The position numbers and the translations under genes were made by a program. Below, one piece after another: positions 55,059 through 64,000 of a DNA stretch of 64,000 bases. The notes under the pieces were generated by a model. It was given only the letters and a program-made list of their open reading frames with translations. It did not search any database and was not told where the DNA came from. The DNA is taken from assembly GCA_963745665.1 (NCBI GenBank), contig CAVUYE010000002.1:2356001-2420000 (forward strand), read 5' to 3'. Source of the DNA: Bog-473 sp963745665. Its GTDB lineage: Bacteria; Actinomycetota; Acidimicrobiia; Acidimicrobiales; RAAP-2. The stretch's first letter is position 1. Each line of letters starts with the position of its first letter.

Positions 55059-55186
55059 CGGCTCACCCGAATCGGTGTACCCGCCGAGTGGGGACCAATG
55101 CCACCCGCCGTCGCTGCGATATCGCCCACCGGTAGTGACCCGTCCTTCGACTCTTCGTACACGAGCGCACCGGCCGCGTGTCCCAT
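55055..55186 (-). CDS. 43-codon leader ORF coupled to the acyl-CoA dehydrogenase
   Basis: ATG 55186 lies 7 nt after TACAAT (minus strand 55199-55194), leaderless geometry. The ORF ends TGA 55057-55055, inside the ATGATG of the dehydrogenase start, so ribosomes could pass directly. The peptide has no domain I recognise; its composition is protein-like (few Arg, balanced Gly/Ala/Asp). Confidence 0.4.
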   Translation of the reverse strand: MGHAAGALVYEESKDGSLPVGDIAATAGGIGPHSAGTPIRVSR

Positions 55187-55193
55187 TCGTCAG

Positions 55194-55210
55194 ATTGTAT
55201 ATTTTATCAT
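55194..55210. promoter_or_regulatory. AT-rich promoter, leftward -10 TACAAT
   Basis: ATTGTATATTTTATCAT includes GTATATTTTATC, a member of the recurrent motif, and TACAAT on the minus strand, which points at the leader ORF. Confidence 0.5.
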
Positions 55211-55309
55211 GTTACCCGGCCATGCCAGCCGGCCGCGCTCAACGTCCGACTGCTGCGCACGGCTGAGAACCGGCAGAGGCCGAGATCAGCCAGGTGATGC
55301 GGTCTATTC

Positions 55310-55322
55310 GCATAAGATATAC
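55310..55322. promoter_or_regulatory. -10 TAAGAT and candidate GntR self-operator
   Basis: GCATAAGATATAC lies just before the GntR start; TAAGAT (55313-55318) is 6 nt before ATG 55325. The GC(A/G)TA-TA(C/T)GC symmetry might be the regulator's own site. Confidence 0.45.
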
Positions 55323-55324
55323 GC

Positions 55325-56053
55325 ATGCCATCGCACACTCCTACCTCCCGCGCTACGGCTAAGGGTCGCTCGAGCGCGAGCCGTGAAGCAAAGCTCGTCC
55401 GCACTCCCAGTGGGGAGCACATCGCATCCTATGTGCGGAGACTGATCTTCGAGGGGGAGCTGCGGCCCGGCATGCGGGTCCCGCAGGACGCGATTGCTCA
55501 AGACCTCGGCGTGAGCCGTATACCGGTGCGTGAGGCGCTCATCGTGCTTGAGCGCGAGGGATGGGTCACCAATGAAATGCACCGAGGGGCCTTCATCAAC
55601 GCGCTCGATGAGCTCACTGTCCATGACCATTACGAACTGTTCGGTTTGATCTATGGCTTCGCTGCCAATCGCGCACTCGCGCGCGCAACTGAGAATCTCC
55701 CCCAACAGCTGGGAGAGATCCAGGTGCAGTTTGCCAAGGCCACGACGGCGGCCGAACATTACGATCTCTCCATAGAATTTCACAGCTTGATCGTGAAGGG
55801 CGCAGCGTCGCCCCGCATCAACGTGGCGCTTCGGGCGATGTCTGCGCTCGTGCCCGGAAATTTCTTCGAGGAGGTCCCAGAGGCGGTGGATGTCGAGAGC
55901 CGCGGGCTCGCCGCTATCACTCGGGCCATGAAACAGGGAGACGGCGAAAAAGCATCGGCCGAATACGTCAAGATGATGCGCAACGTTGGCAACAAGGTGG
56001 CACAGCTCTTCCGCGAGCGATCACTGTTCGATTCGGTGGAGGCGACGGGTTGA
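55325..56053 (+). CDS. GntR-family regulator, FCD type
   Basis: 242 residues with a disordered Ser/Arg-rich N-terminal arm, winged helix (residues about 33-90: LGVSRIPVREALIVLEREGWV), and an all-helical C-terminal FCD-type domain with His/Asp-bearing helices (HYDLSIEFHSLIVKGA). Leaderless ATG 55325. It sits between the dehydrogenase operon and the ligase cluster; FCD regulators often answer to small organic acids or acyl-CoA. Its target may include the AT-rich elements of this window, unproven. Confidence 0.88.
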   Translation: MPSHTPTSRATAKGRSSASREAKLVRTPSGEHIASYVRRLIFEGELRPGMRVPQDAIAQDLGVSRIPVREALIVLEREGWVTNEMHRGAFINALDELTVHDHYELFGLIYGFAANRALARATENLPQQLGEIQVQFAKATTAAEHYDLSIEFHSLIVKGAASPRINVALRAMSALVPGNFFEEVPEAVDVESRGLAAITRAMKQGDGEKASAEYVKMMRNVGNKVAQLFRERSLFDSVEATG

Positions 56054-56126
56054 CGGCGAGCGGTCAACTGGGAGTGGGCCAGGACCAAGAACATCCGCAC
56101 TTCACTCAAGCCCTGCGTGGTCATCG

Positions 56127-56882
56127 GTGACGGCGGTGGACCTCATCAACGACAAGATCTATATCCACGAATTCATTGACATCATTGGGCACAATCGCGG
56201 TCGCTACATGTACCACATGACTGCAAATTGGAGCCCCACGGCGCGGGAAGATCGGCACCAACTCTGCTACGGCGTATGGGGCATCGTGGGCAGCACGGGA
56301 CGGTGGCCGCAGGTCGTCAACCTGTGGGAGGAGGACGGATTCGACGGCCTGGCCCGATCCTTCGGCCATGAACTCGGTCATCGCGATCTGCAGGACCCGA
56401 AACTTGCTGCGTGGTGGGCGGCAGCGGCCGAGCTGAGGGCTGGCGGCGTCGATCGCCTGTTAGTTCCAGCTCCTTGGATGCCAACGATCGAGCAAGCCTG
56501 CGCGGCGGGAATACGCGGCGATGTCTACGCCCAGGAGCAGATCAAGGTACCCCGAGGGAGTTCGGCGCCCTATCTCGACTTCGTTCACCGCGATGTTGTC
56601 CCGGTGATGCAGGAGTTCGGGTGGGTTCTGGCCGGAGCATGGGAGACAGCCCTGGTCGATGACGACGAGTGCTTTCTGCTCTGGGCCATCCCCACATGGC
56701 AGGCCTGGGCCGACCGTGAGAAGGCTCGACGCGCTCACGCGGGGCTCATCGAACTGGAACGAGAGAACCTTGCCCTGACTGAGGATCTCACTCGTATTTT
56801 GCTGGCCGAGTCGGCGCTCTCACCCATGCGTCTGGGTCGTCAACCATGCCGCGACGACCGCACCGAGGAATGGAACGACTGA
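56127..56882 (+). CDS. Unknown protein, possible dimeric alpha-beta barrel
   Basis: 251 residues from GTG 56127 (GTG 56136 also possible; the longer frame upstream overlaps GntR and looks non-coding). YIHEFIDIIGHNRGRYMYHMTANW (about 8-31) and a second WVLAGAWETALVDDDECFLLWAIP (about 180) have the strand-helix pattern of NIPSNAP/EthD-like barrels. No catalytic residues are assignable. It lies 73 bp after GntR. Confidence 0.5.
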   Translation: MTAVDLINDKIYIHEFIDIIGHNRGRYMYHMTANWSPTAREDRHQLCYGVWGIVGSTGRWPQVVNLWEEDGFDGLARSFGHELGHRDLQDPKLAAWWAAAAELRAGGVDRLLVPAPWMPTIEQACAAGIRGDVYAQEQIKVPRGSSAPYLDFVHRDVVPVMQEFGWVLAGAWETALVDDDECFLLWAIPTWQAWADREKARRAHAGLIELERENLALTEDLTRILLAESALSPMRLGRQPCRDDRTEEWND

Positions 56883-56911
56883 CGCGGAGGCCGCACGTAG
56901 AAACGCCCGAA

Positions 56912-58372
56912 TCAATCAGTCCCAACTGAGGCGTCCGCCCCCGCGTCAGACTCGCCGGCCGCTCCCATTGCAACGAGTTCCCGGCGCAGCACCTTGCCAA
57001 CTTCACTCCTCGGGAGAGACTCCACGTACCGGAAATGCACGGGAATCTTGTAAGCGATGAGATGGTCTCGGCAGAGTTGATTCAGTTCCGCCTCTGACGC
57101 GGCCCCCACGACAAAGGCGACCGGCACCTCGCCCAAGCGTTCGTCGGGTAAACCGACCACGGCGACCTCGCTCACATGGGGCGAGAGGAGAAGGACCTCC
57201 TCGACTTGCCCCGGAAAGACCTTGTTTCCGCCACGATTGATCACGTCGCCGACCCTGCCTTCGATCCAGACAAAGCCATCGGCGTCGACGCGGGCGAAGT
57301 CCCCCGTCCGGACGTAGCCATGTGAGTCAAGGCGGTCGTCCATCTTTTCTCCGTCTGCATATCCCGAGGCCATACGAGGCGGCTTCACCAGGAGCTCCCC
57401 GACGGAGCCGACGGGCGTCACCGACCCGTCTTCCCCCGTTACTTTGATCGCCACGCCGGGATGAGGTCGCCCCACGGCCCCGATCTTTTCGGGGTGGTCC
57501 CGCGCATCGCCCGCCGTCCACCCGATGACCTCCCCGATCTCAGCCTGGCCATAGCCATTGAGTACCGTCACGCCGAACTTGTCCGTGAACCGACGCGCCG
57601 CGAGGGGCGACAGTGGGGCGGTGATGCTCCTCACGTAGCGGAGCGGCGCCAGGTCAGCCACGCTGGGGTCGTCGGCAAGCATCACCATCGCTGCCGGTGG
57701 CAAAACGGTGGAGCGAATAAGGAAGCGGCCGACGAGCTCGGCAAATTCCGTCGTATTGAATCGGTCCATGAGCACGAGGGAAGCTCCGGCTCGCAGACCG
57801 AACAAGACGTTGTAGATGCCTGCGTTGAGCGCCAGTGACACGGGTACGAGGTTGGGTGATGGAGGCCGCGACGGATCAGCGGGCCGGCCGCGCAACGGAC
57901 CGAGGACCCGGTCGAGCAGTTCGAGGTATCCAGTGTGCGTCTGCAGGATCGGTTTCGGTCGTCCGGTGGTGCCTGACGTCCAGGTCACAAAGGCTGTGCC
58001 CGGCTCGTAGAGGGTGGGCGCCATGCCTGAAACGTGCACTCCGGTTGAGTCGATCACGCAGGCGGGCGCCGTGGTCGAGAGTACGTGGTCCAGCTCGGCC
58101 TGTGGCTGCCGAGCATTCGACGGGACGAACACTGCGCCGGCCAACCACACACCAAACATTGAAAGTATGAACTCGGGCCCGTTGGGCAATTGGACGACCA
58201 CGGCCTGACCAGGCTCGATCCCGGCGGCGCGTAGGCGAGCGCCGATCCGCGATGCTTCTTCCCGCGCGACACCTGCAGTCACGGTCCGATCAATGGTGTT
58301 GATCAGGTCTTGACCATCGGCAAACGGATGTGCTGTCAACAAGTCCGCCAAGCTGCCCGTGGACTCCATCAT
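56912..58372 (-). CDS. AMP-forming acyl-CoA ligase
   Basis: 486 residues, slightly short. Phosphate loop VTWTSGTTGRPKPILQTH (about 131-148), GYGQAEIG at about 273, RTGDFA at about 352, hinge WIEGRVGDVINRGGNKVFP and C-terminal Lys in SEVGKVLRREL. Upstream of ATG 58372 (58369 alternative) is a long gap with the AT-rich element at 58541. Substrate not predictable. Confidence 0.85.
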   Translation of the reverse strand: MMESTGSLADLLTAHPFADGQDLINTIDRTVTAGVAREEASRIGARLRAAGIEPGQAVVVQLPNGPEFILSMFGVWLAGAVFVPSNARQPQAELDHVLSTTAPACVIDSTGVHVSGMAPTLYEPGTAFVTWTSGTTGRPKPILQTHTGYLELLDRVLGPLRGRPADPSRPPSPNLVPVSLALNAGIYNVLFGLRAGASLVLMDRFNTTEFAELVGRFLIRSTVLPPAAMVMLADDPSVADLAPLRYVRSITAPLSPLAARRFTDKFGVTVLNGYGQAEIGEVIGWTAGDARDHPEKIGAVGRPHPGVAIKVTGEDGSVTPVGSVGELLVKPPRMASGYADGEKMDDRLDSHGYVRTGDFARVDADGFVWIEGRVGDVINRGGNKVFPGQVEEVLLLSPHVSEVAVVGLPDERLGEVPVAFVVGAASEAELNQLCRDHLIAYKIPVHFRYVESLPRSEVGKVLRRELVAMGAAGESDAGADASVGTD

Positions 58373-58540
58373 GACCAGGCGTGATCTCGAAAGGGCCGCT
58401 CAGCACGCGCGGGGTGAGCGGACGGCAGCTCTGTCTCGCGGAGCCCCCCGACGCCCGATGACTGGATCAAGGGCTCAGACAAAAAGGAACTTCCTTTCCA
58501 GAGGCTTCTCGTCGTCCCGGCCCAGCGGCCGAGGAGGATT

Positions 58541-58554
58541 GTACATTATATTTG
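58541..58554. promoter_or_regulatory. AT-rich element in the 58373-58709 gap
   Basis: GTACATTATATTTG, with TATAAT on the minus strand (58550-58545) for the ligase and TATATT rightward for the binding protein. The other bases of this 337-bp gap contain no gene; GAGGAG at 58695-58702 is the ribosome-binding site for ATG 58710. Confidence 0.5.
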
Positions 58555-58709
58555 TTTTTGCCGCTGCCGGCGTATGAGTTGGTGAGGACCAACAGGCGAG
58601 CAGTGACGAGGTTGGTTATGGTCCGAACGCCGAGCCACTGGCGGCGTGAGGGTCGGACGAGGTCCCGTGCGGCATGGCATGCCAGCACCCGAACGTGAGG
58701 AGTCCCGCA

Positions 58710-59816
58710 ATGGCAGACAGTGGAAGTAGTTGGACGGGAGCTCCAGACCCGATCAAGATCGGCTGGCTTGGTGCAGCGCTCGACGGGCCTGACGGCGGCT
58801 ACAACAAGATCCACCGGATGGCCTTCGATGAGGCGCTCGAGGAGGGCCTGCTCGATCGTCCGGTGGAGTTCGTGCTCCACGCAGAGAACGGCTTGCCGCG
58901 TGGCTCCGCTCGCAACACGGCGGACGGTTTCAAGTACCTCGTCGATCAGGGCTGTATCGGCATCGCCGGCGCGTACAGCTCCGACAATGCCATCGTCGCC
59001 GCGCCGCTGGCGAACGAGCTCAAAGTCCCCCTCATCAGCTGGGCTGGTACTGAGCGGTTGGCCGGCGACTATTGCTTCCGACTCGGCAATGGAGACTGCG
59101 GTGGTGACGCCGCCCTCTGCGTCTCCTGGCTAGCTCGCAACGGGTACACACGCGTCGCCGTCCTCAGCGAGGTATCGCCCAATGGCGAAGAGTATTTTCG
59201 CTTCTTCCGTCAAGAGTGCCGCAGGCACAAATTGAAGATCGTCTCGCTCGAGACCGTCAGCCAGACCCCGGCGAACCTTACGGAGAACTTGGACAACCTA
59301 CGGCAATCAAACCCCGACGCGCTCTGCTACATGGGATACGGAATGTTGGCGGCGCAAGGACTTCTGCGCAAGGCGCTCGACGAATTGGCCTGGGATCCTC
59401 CTCGGATCATGGGCACGTCCTTCATGTTCTATCTGATGGGCTTCGATAAGTTCGAGGGCTGGGTTGGAATCGATCAACTCGACCCGAACAACCCCCTGAC
59501 CGAGGGATTTCATCAGCGCTTTGTAGAGCGATACCACGAGAACCCGCCCATGTGGCCCAATGCAATCCCGGTCTTGGCGTATGACACGGCTCGCGTGCTT
59601 GCCGAGGGGCTCTTCCGGGCACCCTCACTCTCGGGACCGGGGCTCAGGGACGGGCTGGAGAAAATCCGCTTCATGCCGAGCACGACCGGCGGGCCGCGCA
59701 CGCACATAGCGGCCGCACCTCATGAGCACGGGATGTTCCGGGGGGACTGGCTGCTCTACGGTCGAGTGCGCGATGGAAAGCTCGAGTTCGAGGGACTCTT
59801 TGAACCCTCGGAGTAA
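58710..59816 (+). CDS. Periplasmic-binding-protein-fold protein without signal peptide
   Basis: 368 residues from ATG 58710. The type 1 fold is clear (IKIGWLGAALDGPDGGYN at 15, TRVAVLSEVSPNGEEYFRFF at about 155), but the N-terminus is MADSGSSWTGAPDPIKIG, a short hydrophilic segment without any signal peptide. It would act in the cytosol unless it is exported otherwise, for example as a sensor that holds a ligand. It precedes an amidohydrolase gene by 86 bp. There is no permease or ATPase gene nearby. Confidence 0.8.
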   Translation: MADSGSSWTGAPDPIKIGWLGAALDGPDGGYNKIHRMAFDEALEEGLLDRPVEFVLHAENGLPRGSARNTADGFKYLVDQGCIGIAGAYSSDNAIVAAPLANELKVPLISWAGTERLAGDYCFRLGNGDCGGDAALCVSWLARNGYTRVAVLSEVSPNGEEYFRFFRQECRRHKLKIVSLETVSQTPANLTENLDNLRQSNPDALCYMGYGMLAAQGLLRKALDELAWDPPRIMGTSFMFYLMGFDKFEGWVGIDQLDPNNPLTEGFHQRFVERYHENPPMWPNAIPVLAYDTARVLAEGLFRAPSLSGPGLRDGLEKIRFMPSTTGGPRTHIAAAPHEHGMFRGDWLLYGRVRDGKLEFEGLFEPSE

Positions 59817-59902
59817 CGACCATCGAATGGGGATTGTTGGTCCGCGTGGTTCAGCAACTCGCAGTCTTCGCATCACACAACACGTGATCAGGAAGGGACG
59901 TA

Positions 59903-61186
59903 ATGGCCGCTGACGACCTCATCATGGTCAGCGTGGACGACCATGTGGTCGAACCACCCAATGTCTTCGAGGGCCGGCTGCCTGCGAGGTTCCGAGACCA
60001 GGCCCCCAGCGTGAAACGGCTGCCCGACGGCAGCGACGTCTGGGTGTTCAACGGGCAGACGATTCCCAACATCGGCTTGAACGCCGTGGCGGGCCGGCCT
60101 CGAGAGGAATACGGTATCGAACCGACCGCGTTCGAAGAGATGCGTCCGGGTTGCTTCGATGTTCATGAGCGGATCAAGGACATGAACGCTGGTGGAGTCC
60201 TCGGCTCAATGAACTTTCCGTCCTTTCCCGGTTTCAGTGCCCGCCTCTTCGCCGCCTGTCGTGACAAGGAACTCGCTCTCGCCGTCCTACGCGCCTACAA
60301 CGACTGGCACATCGACGAGTGGTGCGGTTCATACCCCGGCCGATTCATCCCCATGGCGCTCCCCATCCTCTGGGATCCCGAGCTCTGCGCCGAAGAAGTA
60401 CGCCGAGTAGCGGCGAAGGGCTGCCACTCGTTGACCTTCACCGAGAATCCCGCCGCGCTGAAATACCCGAGCTTTCATGACCCTTGGTGGGACCCGCTCT
60501 GGACGGCGCTCTGCGACGAGCAGGTCGTCTTGTCCATCCACCTTGGCTCGTCAGGCCAGCTCGCCGTCACTGCCCCAGACGCTCCGGTTGACGTGATGAT
60601 CACCCTCCAGCCCATGAACATCTGCAGCGCTGCCTCCGACCTGCTGTGGTCGCGTGTGATCAAGACCTTCCCGGATATTCGTATCGCCCTCTCCGAAGGA
60701 GGCACGGGATGGATTCCGTACTTTCTTGACCGGGTCGACCGGACCTATGAGATGCACCACAAGTGGACTGGGCAGGACTTCGGCGCCAAGTTGCCCAGCG
60801 AAGTGTTCCGAGAGCACTTCCTGACCTGTTTCATCTCCGATCCGATAGGGATTCAGCTCCGACATCAGATCGGGATCGACAACATGGCCTGGGAGTGCGA
60901 TTACCCCCACTCCGACTCGTCATGGCCGAACGCCCCCGAAGAACTGGCTGATGTTGCGACCGGGGTACCGGACGATGAAATGGAGAAGATCACCTGGGGG
61001 AATGCGTGTCGCTGGTACTCATTTGACCCCCTGACCCATCGGCCCCGCGAACGGTGCACCGTGAGCGCATTGCGCTCTGAGGCGATCGGACACGACGTGT
61101 CCATCCGCTCGTACGATCAGGGTCGCTTCGAGCGCACCGGTGCAGGCGTGGACTTGGCCACCATCGCGGCCAAGGCGACCGCCTAG
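59903..61186 (+). CDS. Amidohydrolase family (PF04909-like), VDDH subgroup
   Basis: 427 residues. ATG after GGAAGGG. Metal motif VSVDDHVVEPPNVF (about 9), His in IHLGSSG, and C-terminal AWECDYPHSDSSWPN with Asp. Close to the 30.7 kb gene. Converges with the next amidohydrolase gene 4 bp on. Confidence 0.87.
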   Translation: MAADDLIMVSVDDHVVEPPNVFEGRLPARFRDQAPSVKRLPDGSDVWVFNGQTIPNIGLNAVAGRPREEYGIEPTAFEEMRPGCFDVHERIKDMNAGGVLGSMNFPSFPGFSARLFAACRDKELALAVLRAYNDWHIDEWCGSYPGRFIPMALPILWDPELCAEEVRRVAAKGCHSLTFTENPAALKYPSFHDPWWDPLWTALCDEQVVLSIHLGSSGQLAVTAPDAPVDVMITLQPMNICSAASDLLWSRVIKTFPDIRIALSEGGTGWIPYFLDRVDRTYEMHHKWTGQDFGAKLPSEVFREHFLTCFISDPIGIQLRHQIGIDNMAWECDYPHSDSSWPNAPEELADVATGVPDDEMEKITWGNACRWYSFDPLTHRPRERCTVSALRSEAIGHDVSIRSYDQGRFERTGAGVDLATIAAKATA

Positions 61187-61190
61187 CCCT

Positions 61191-62423
61191 TCACACTCGG
61201 GGCGCCTCCAGCGGGAGGTCGAGGCCCAGCAACTCGATCGCGTTCCCCCGTGCCAAGCGATTCACGATTTCGGGCGGTTGATCACCGAACTGTTCAGCTG
61301 CCGCCTCCACCGAGTGCGGCCAGGTCCCATCTTGGTGGGGATAGTCGGTCTCGAAGACCACATTGCGCGGCCCCACACGCTCGAGGAGCGCCATCCCGAC
61401 TGGATCCTTGAAGAAACAGCTCCAGATCTGTCGGTAGTAGTACGTGGAGGGTGGTTCGGGGCAGTACAGCTGCGAGTTGCTCCAGCCTCGGTGGGTCAAC
61501 CACACGTCGTCGGCCCGCTCGAGCAGGTAGGGGATCCAGCCGATCTGGCATTCAGCGAAGAGCAGCTTGAGCTGCGGAAAGCGTTCCAGAACGCCGGAGA
61601 ACATGAAATCGGACATCCCACCGATGCTGTTCCCGAAGAGGATGGTCGCCGGCACTGCGTCCGGCGCATCAGGCGAGGTCTGTGGCGTCTTGGTGCCGGA
61701 GCCCACATGCATGGAGATGACAGTCCCGGTCTCCTGGCAGAGCCCGAACAGGGGATCCCAGTAGCCCGAGTAGATGCTCGGGAGCCCCAGGAAGGTCGGG
61801 AGCTCACTGAAGGCCACGGCCCGCACACCACGGGCCGCGTTACGCGCCACTTCGGCCACCGCGAGATCAACGTCCCAAAGAGGGATAAGGCACAGGGGTA
61901 TCAGTCGGCCCTCGCTCGAACCGCACCACTCCTCTACCATCCAGTCGTTGTATGCCTCGACGCACAGCAGCGCCAGTGCCCGGTCTTTTCCCCACAGGAA
62001 TTGCTGACCGCAGAATCTGGGGTAATTCGGGAAGCAGAGCTGGGCCTGTACTCCGTTGAGAGTCATGTCCTCCAACCGCGCCTCGGGCTGCCAACAGCCC
62101 GGACGCATTTCGTCGTAGGTGACTCCCCTCAGCACCACTTCTTCTGCCGGGAAGCCGGCCGCGGCGATGGTGCGCTTGACCGAGGCCCGATGATCCTCGT
62201 AGCACCACCAGGCAACCGGGGGGCCGTCGGTGCCGGGGGCTTCGACATAGGACGCCCCTTCCAGCTTGGGCACTCCCCCTGGCATGTATTCGATATGGGG
62301 CCCTGCGTCGCGCAAATGGCTCGGCAGGCGGCTGGACCACACGTCTGGAGGCTCGACGACATGCGCATCAAGGTCCACGATCCACGGGATCTTGTCGATG
62401 TCTGCTTCTCGGACGACCGTCAT
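61191..62423 (-). CDS. Amidohydrolase family (PF04909-like)
   Basis: 410 residues from ATG 62423, set by TATAAT 7 nt upstream (leaderless). Metal motif VDLDAHVVEPPDVW (about 17), His in MHVGSGTK, C-terminal FETDYPHQDGTWPHS. Third member of the group with 30.7 and 59.9 kb. It may act on the same scaffold as those. Confidence 0.87.
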   Translation of the reverse strand: MTVVREADIDKIPWIVDLDAHVVEPPDVWSSRLPSHLRDAGPHIEYMPGGVPKLEGASYVEAPGTDGPPVAWWCYEDHRASVKRTIAAAGFPAEEVVLRGVTYDEMRPGCWQPEARLEDMTLNGVQAQLCFPNYPRFCGQQFLWGKDRALALLCVEAYNDWMVEEWCGSSEGRLIPLCLIPLWDVDLAVAEVARNAARGVRAVAFSELPTFLGLPSIYSGYWDPLFGLCQETGTVISMHVGSGTKTPQTSPDAPDAVPATILFGNSIGGMSDFMFSGVLERFPQLKLLFAECQIGWIPYLLERADDVWLTHRGWSNSQLYCPEPPSTYYYRQIWSCFFKDPVGMALLERVGPRNVVFETDYPHQDGTWPHSVEAAAEQFGDQPPEIVNRLARGNAIELLGLDLPLEAPRV

Positions 62424-62425
62424 TA

Positions 62426-62439
62426 GGTATATTATATCC
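62426..62439. promoter_or_regulatory. -10 TATAAT of a leaderless amidohydrolase gene; AT-rich element
   Basis: GGTATATTATATCC; on the minus strand TATAAT (62436-62431) is 7 nt before ATG 62423. TATATT (62428-62433) faces the P450 gene. Confidence 0.6.
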
Positions 62440-62534
62440 AATTCGTCTGGCTAGGTTGGATTACAGTCGGGTCACGGCAAACTGGCATCAGTTGGATGCA
62501 TGATCGAGACACAAGTGCACGAGGCAACCGAGAG

Positions 62535-63743
62535 ATGAGCAGATTCCCCGAACAACCCGACGACCTGCGTTGGGACCCATTCGACGAATCGCTCAAAGAC
62601 AACCCTCATCCCGTGTGGAAACGGCTCCGTGACGAGGCGCCGGTGTACTACAACGATGAATACGACTTTTGGGCGTTGAGTCGCTTCGAGGATATCGACA
62701 GAGCCCACCGGGATCCCCAGCGCTACAGCTCCGCACATTCGACTGTCTTGGAGAGCATGACCGAGGAGGCTCGGAGCGAGGGCATGATGATCTTCCTCGA
62801 CCCTCCGGAGCACACAGCTCTGCGTCGTCTGGTGTCGAAGGCGTTCACGCCCCGTCGGGTCGCGGAGCTCGAGCAGGAGATCCGAACGCTCTGCGCGAGT
62901 CTCCTCGATGCTCAGCAAGGTCAGAACAGCTTCGACTACGTGCAGGATTTTGGAGCTCGGCTCCCCGCCACGGTCATTGCCATGCTGCTCGGGGTACCAG
63001 CTTCTGACCGGGAGGATGTCCGCCACCACATCGACGGTCTGTTCCACCTTGAGCCCGGGGTTGGCATGGCCAACGAGATGTCCATGCGGTCAGGCTTGTG
63101 GCTCTTCGAATACCTCGGCGAGCTGATCAAGGAACGCGGAGAACGGCCGCAGGACGACATGCTCACCGACCTGGTCCAAGCGGAGATCCCCGGCAACGAC
63201 GGCGCCCCGCGGTACCTCACCCCACAAGAATGCACGGAGTTCGGAATCCTTCTTGTCAGCGCTGGAACGGAAACTGTTGCTCGCCTACTGGGGTGGGCCG
63301 GCCTCATTCTGGCCGACCATCCTGATCAGCTGGCCGCGCTGGTACAGGATCCATCACTCATACCCAACGCCATCGAAGAGCTCCTTCGATACGAGTCGCC
63401 GTCGCCTGTGCAGGGTCGGTGGCTGACCCAAGAGGTCGAACTCCATGGACAACTCATCCCCGCCGAATCAAAGGTGCTCTTGCTGACCGGCTCTGCGGGC
63501 CGCGACGAACGCGTGTACCCCGAAGCGGACGATTTCGATATTCGCCGCAACTTCCGATTGCACGTTGCATTCGGTTACGGCATCCACTTCTGCCTGGGTG
63601 CGGCACTCGCCCGGATGGAGGGCAAAATCGCACTTGAAGAGACGGTGAAGCGATACAAGACGTGGACCGTGGACAAGGAGCGGTCTGTCCCGCTCCACAC
63701 CAGTACCGTACGCGGCTATCAGCAACTGCCCATTCGCGTCTAG
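62535..63743 (+). CDS. Cytochrome P450
   Basis: 402 residues. Heme-binding FGYGIHFCLGAALARME (Cys about 356), ExxR in EELLRYESPSP (about 285), and the I-helix VSAGTETVARLL with Thr. Bacterial class I type with no membrane anchor, so it needs a ferredoxin and reductase not found here. It presumably hydroxylates the pathway substrate or an intermediate. Start ATG 62535; a 12-codon ORF from 62500 overlaps it as ATGA. The exact CYP family is not assignable. Confidence 0.92.
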   Translation: MSRFPEQPDDLRWDPFDESLKDNPHPVWKRLRDEAPVYYNDEYDFWALSRFEDIDRAHRDPQRYSSAHSTVLESMTEEARSEGMMIFLDPPEHTALRRLVSKAFTPRRVAELEQEIRTLCASLLDAQQGQNSFDYVQDFGARLPATVIAMLLGVPASDREDVRHHIDGLFHLEPGVGMANEMSMRSGLWLFEYLGELIKERGERPQDDMLTDLVQAEIPGNDGAPRYLTPQECTEFGILLVSAGTETVARLLGWAGLILADHPDQLAALVQDPSLIPNAIEELLRYESPSPVQGRWLTQEVELHGQLIPAESKVLLLTGSAGRDERVYPEADDFDIRRNFRLHVAFGYGIHFCLGAALARMEGKIALEETVKRYKTWTVDKERSVPLHTSTVRGYQQLPIRV

Positions 63744-64000
63744 CCCAGCAGCACCCACGCAGCAGGTTGCAGGGCTGATCGCATCTGAAACTGTTGAAAC
63801 GAACTGGAGCCGCCGCGTCTGCGCTCTGCCGGATCACTGTTCCACCGCTTCCCTCGCACTCCGCTGGTCCAGTCGACTCGATCCGCCGTAGAATCGAATT
63901 TCAATAGCTTTTCTCTGCCTCGCTGGCTGGTTTTCCTCAAGGGCTAGACTTTGCTTCTAGTGATTACCCTCAGTTTCAATCACGAGCCGCTCTCTCGCTC
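63744..64000. other. Intergenic end of window
   Basis: No coding region seen. An inverted repeat CTAGA ... TCTAG lies at 63945-63961, possibly part of the promoter of the next gene beyond the window. Confidence 0.4.

Overview
The window reads as a high-GC Gram-positive, actinobacterial catabolic island. Codons are strongly G/C-ending, regulators are TetR and GntR types, and several families here are typical of actinobacteria (a TIGR03084-like protein, FadD19-like ligase, DUF35 plus thiolase pairs, AT-rich -10 boxes placed for leaderless transcription). I cannot place it to genus; a mycobacterial relative or an acidimicrobial lineage would both fit. No rRNA, complete tRNA, CRISPR array or phage module was seen.

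Layout. 1-3.7 kb: the 3' part of a periplasmic binding protein gene, an IS630-family insertion sequence with a frameshifted transposase, a tRNA-like 3' half, and a twice-frameshifted substrate-binding protein gene. 3.9-10.7 kb: a leftward operon of DUF35 protein, two thiolase-fold proteins and an acyl-CoA ligase, with a divergent TetR/CaiB pair. 10.8-25.1 kb: mostly leftward genes for amidohydrolases, a two-domain CaiB fusion, DUF35, an Ltp2-like thiolase, a degenerate isochorismatase-like protein, a TIGR03084-like protein, hydrolase, thioesterase, VOC protein and two TetR regulators. 25.2-34.4 kb: rightward SDRs, EthD-like protein, alpha/beta hydrolase, amidohydrolases and a second double CaiB. 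34.5-41.7 kb: FadD19-like ligase, then a branched-chain-type ABC importer (binding protein, fused LivH-LivM permease, LivG, LivF). 41.7-58.4 kb: SDR, five crotonases, two acyl-CoA dehydrogenases, a two-hot-dog (MaoC-type) protein, CaiB, two acyl-CoA ligases, a TPP-fold protein and a GntR regulator. 58.5-64 kb: a binding protein without signal peptide, two amidohydrolases and a cytochrome P450.

How it may work together (inference): an organic acid or hydrophobic substrate is imported by the Liv-type transporter, oxidised by the P450, activated to a CoA thioester by the four AMP-forming ligases or CaiB-type transferases, and shortened by dehydrogenases, hydratases, SDRs and the thiolase/DUF35 retro-aldolase-like modules. 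Nine PF04909-type amidohydrolases probably cleave or decarboxylate intermediates. The nearest known logic is steroid side-chain or ring degradation, but the substrate cannot be read from sequence.

Three global patterns stand out. (1) A near-palindromic AT-rich element, GTATA-Y-TATAT-like, recurs at about eleven intergenic sites, often between divergent genes. At several of them a TANNNT box lies 6-8 nt before a start codon, either of a gene or of a small ORF whose stop overlaps the next gene's start. (2) All six frameshifts are net +1, and every one is repaired by removing one G from a short G run on the coding strand, which suggests either an artefact or a very recent mutational process. (3) Many enzyme-fold proteins lack canonical catalytic residues.
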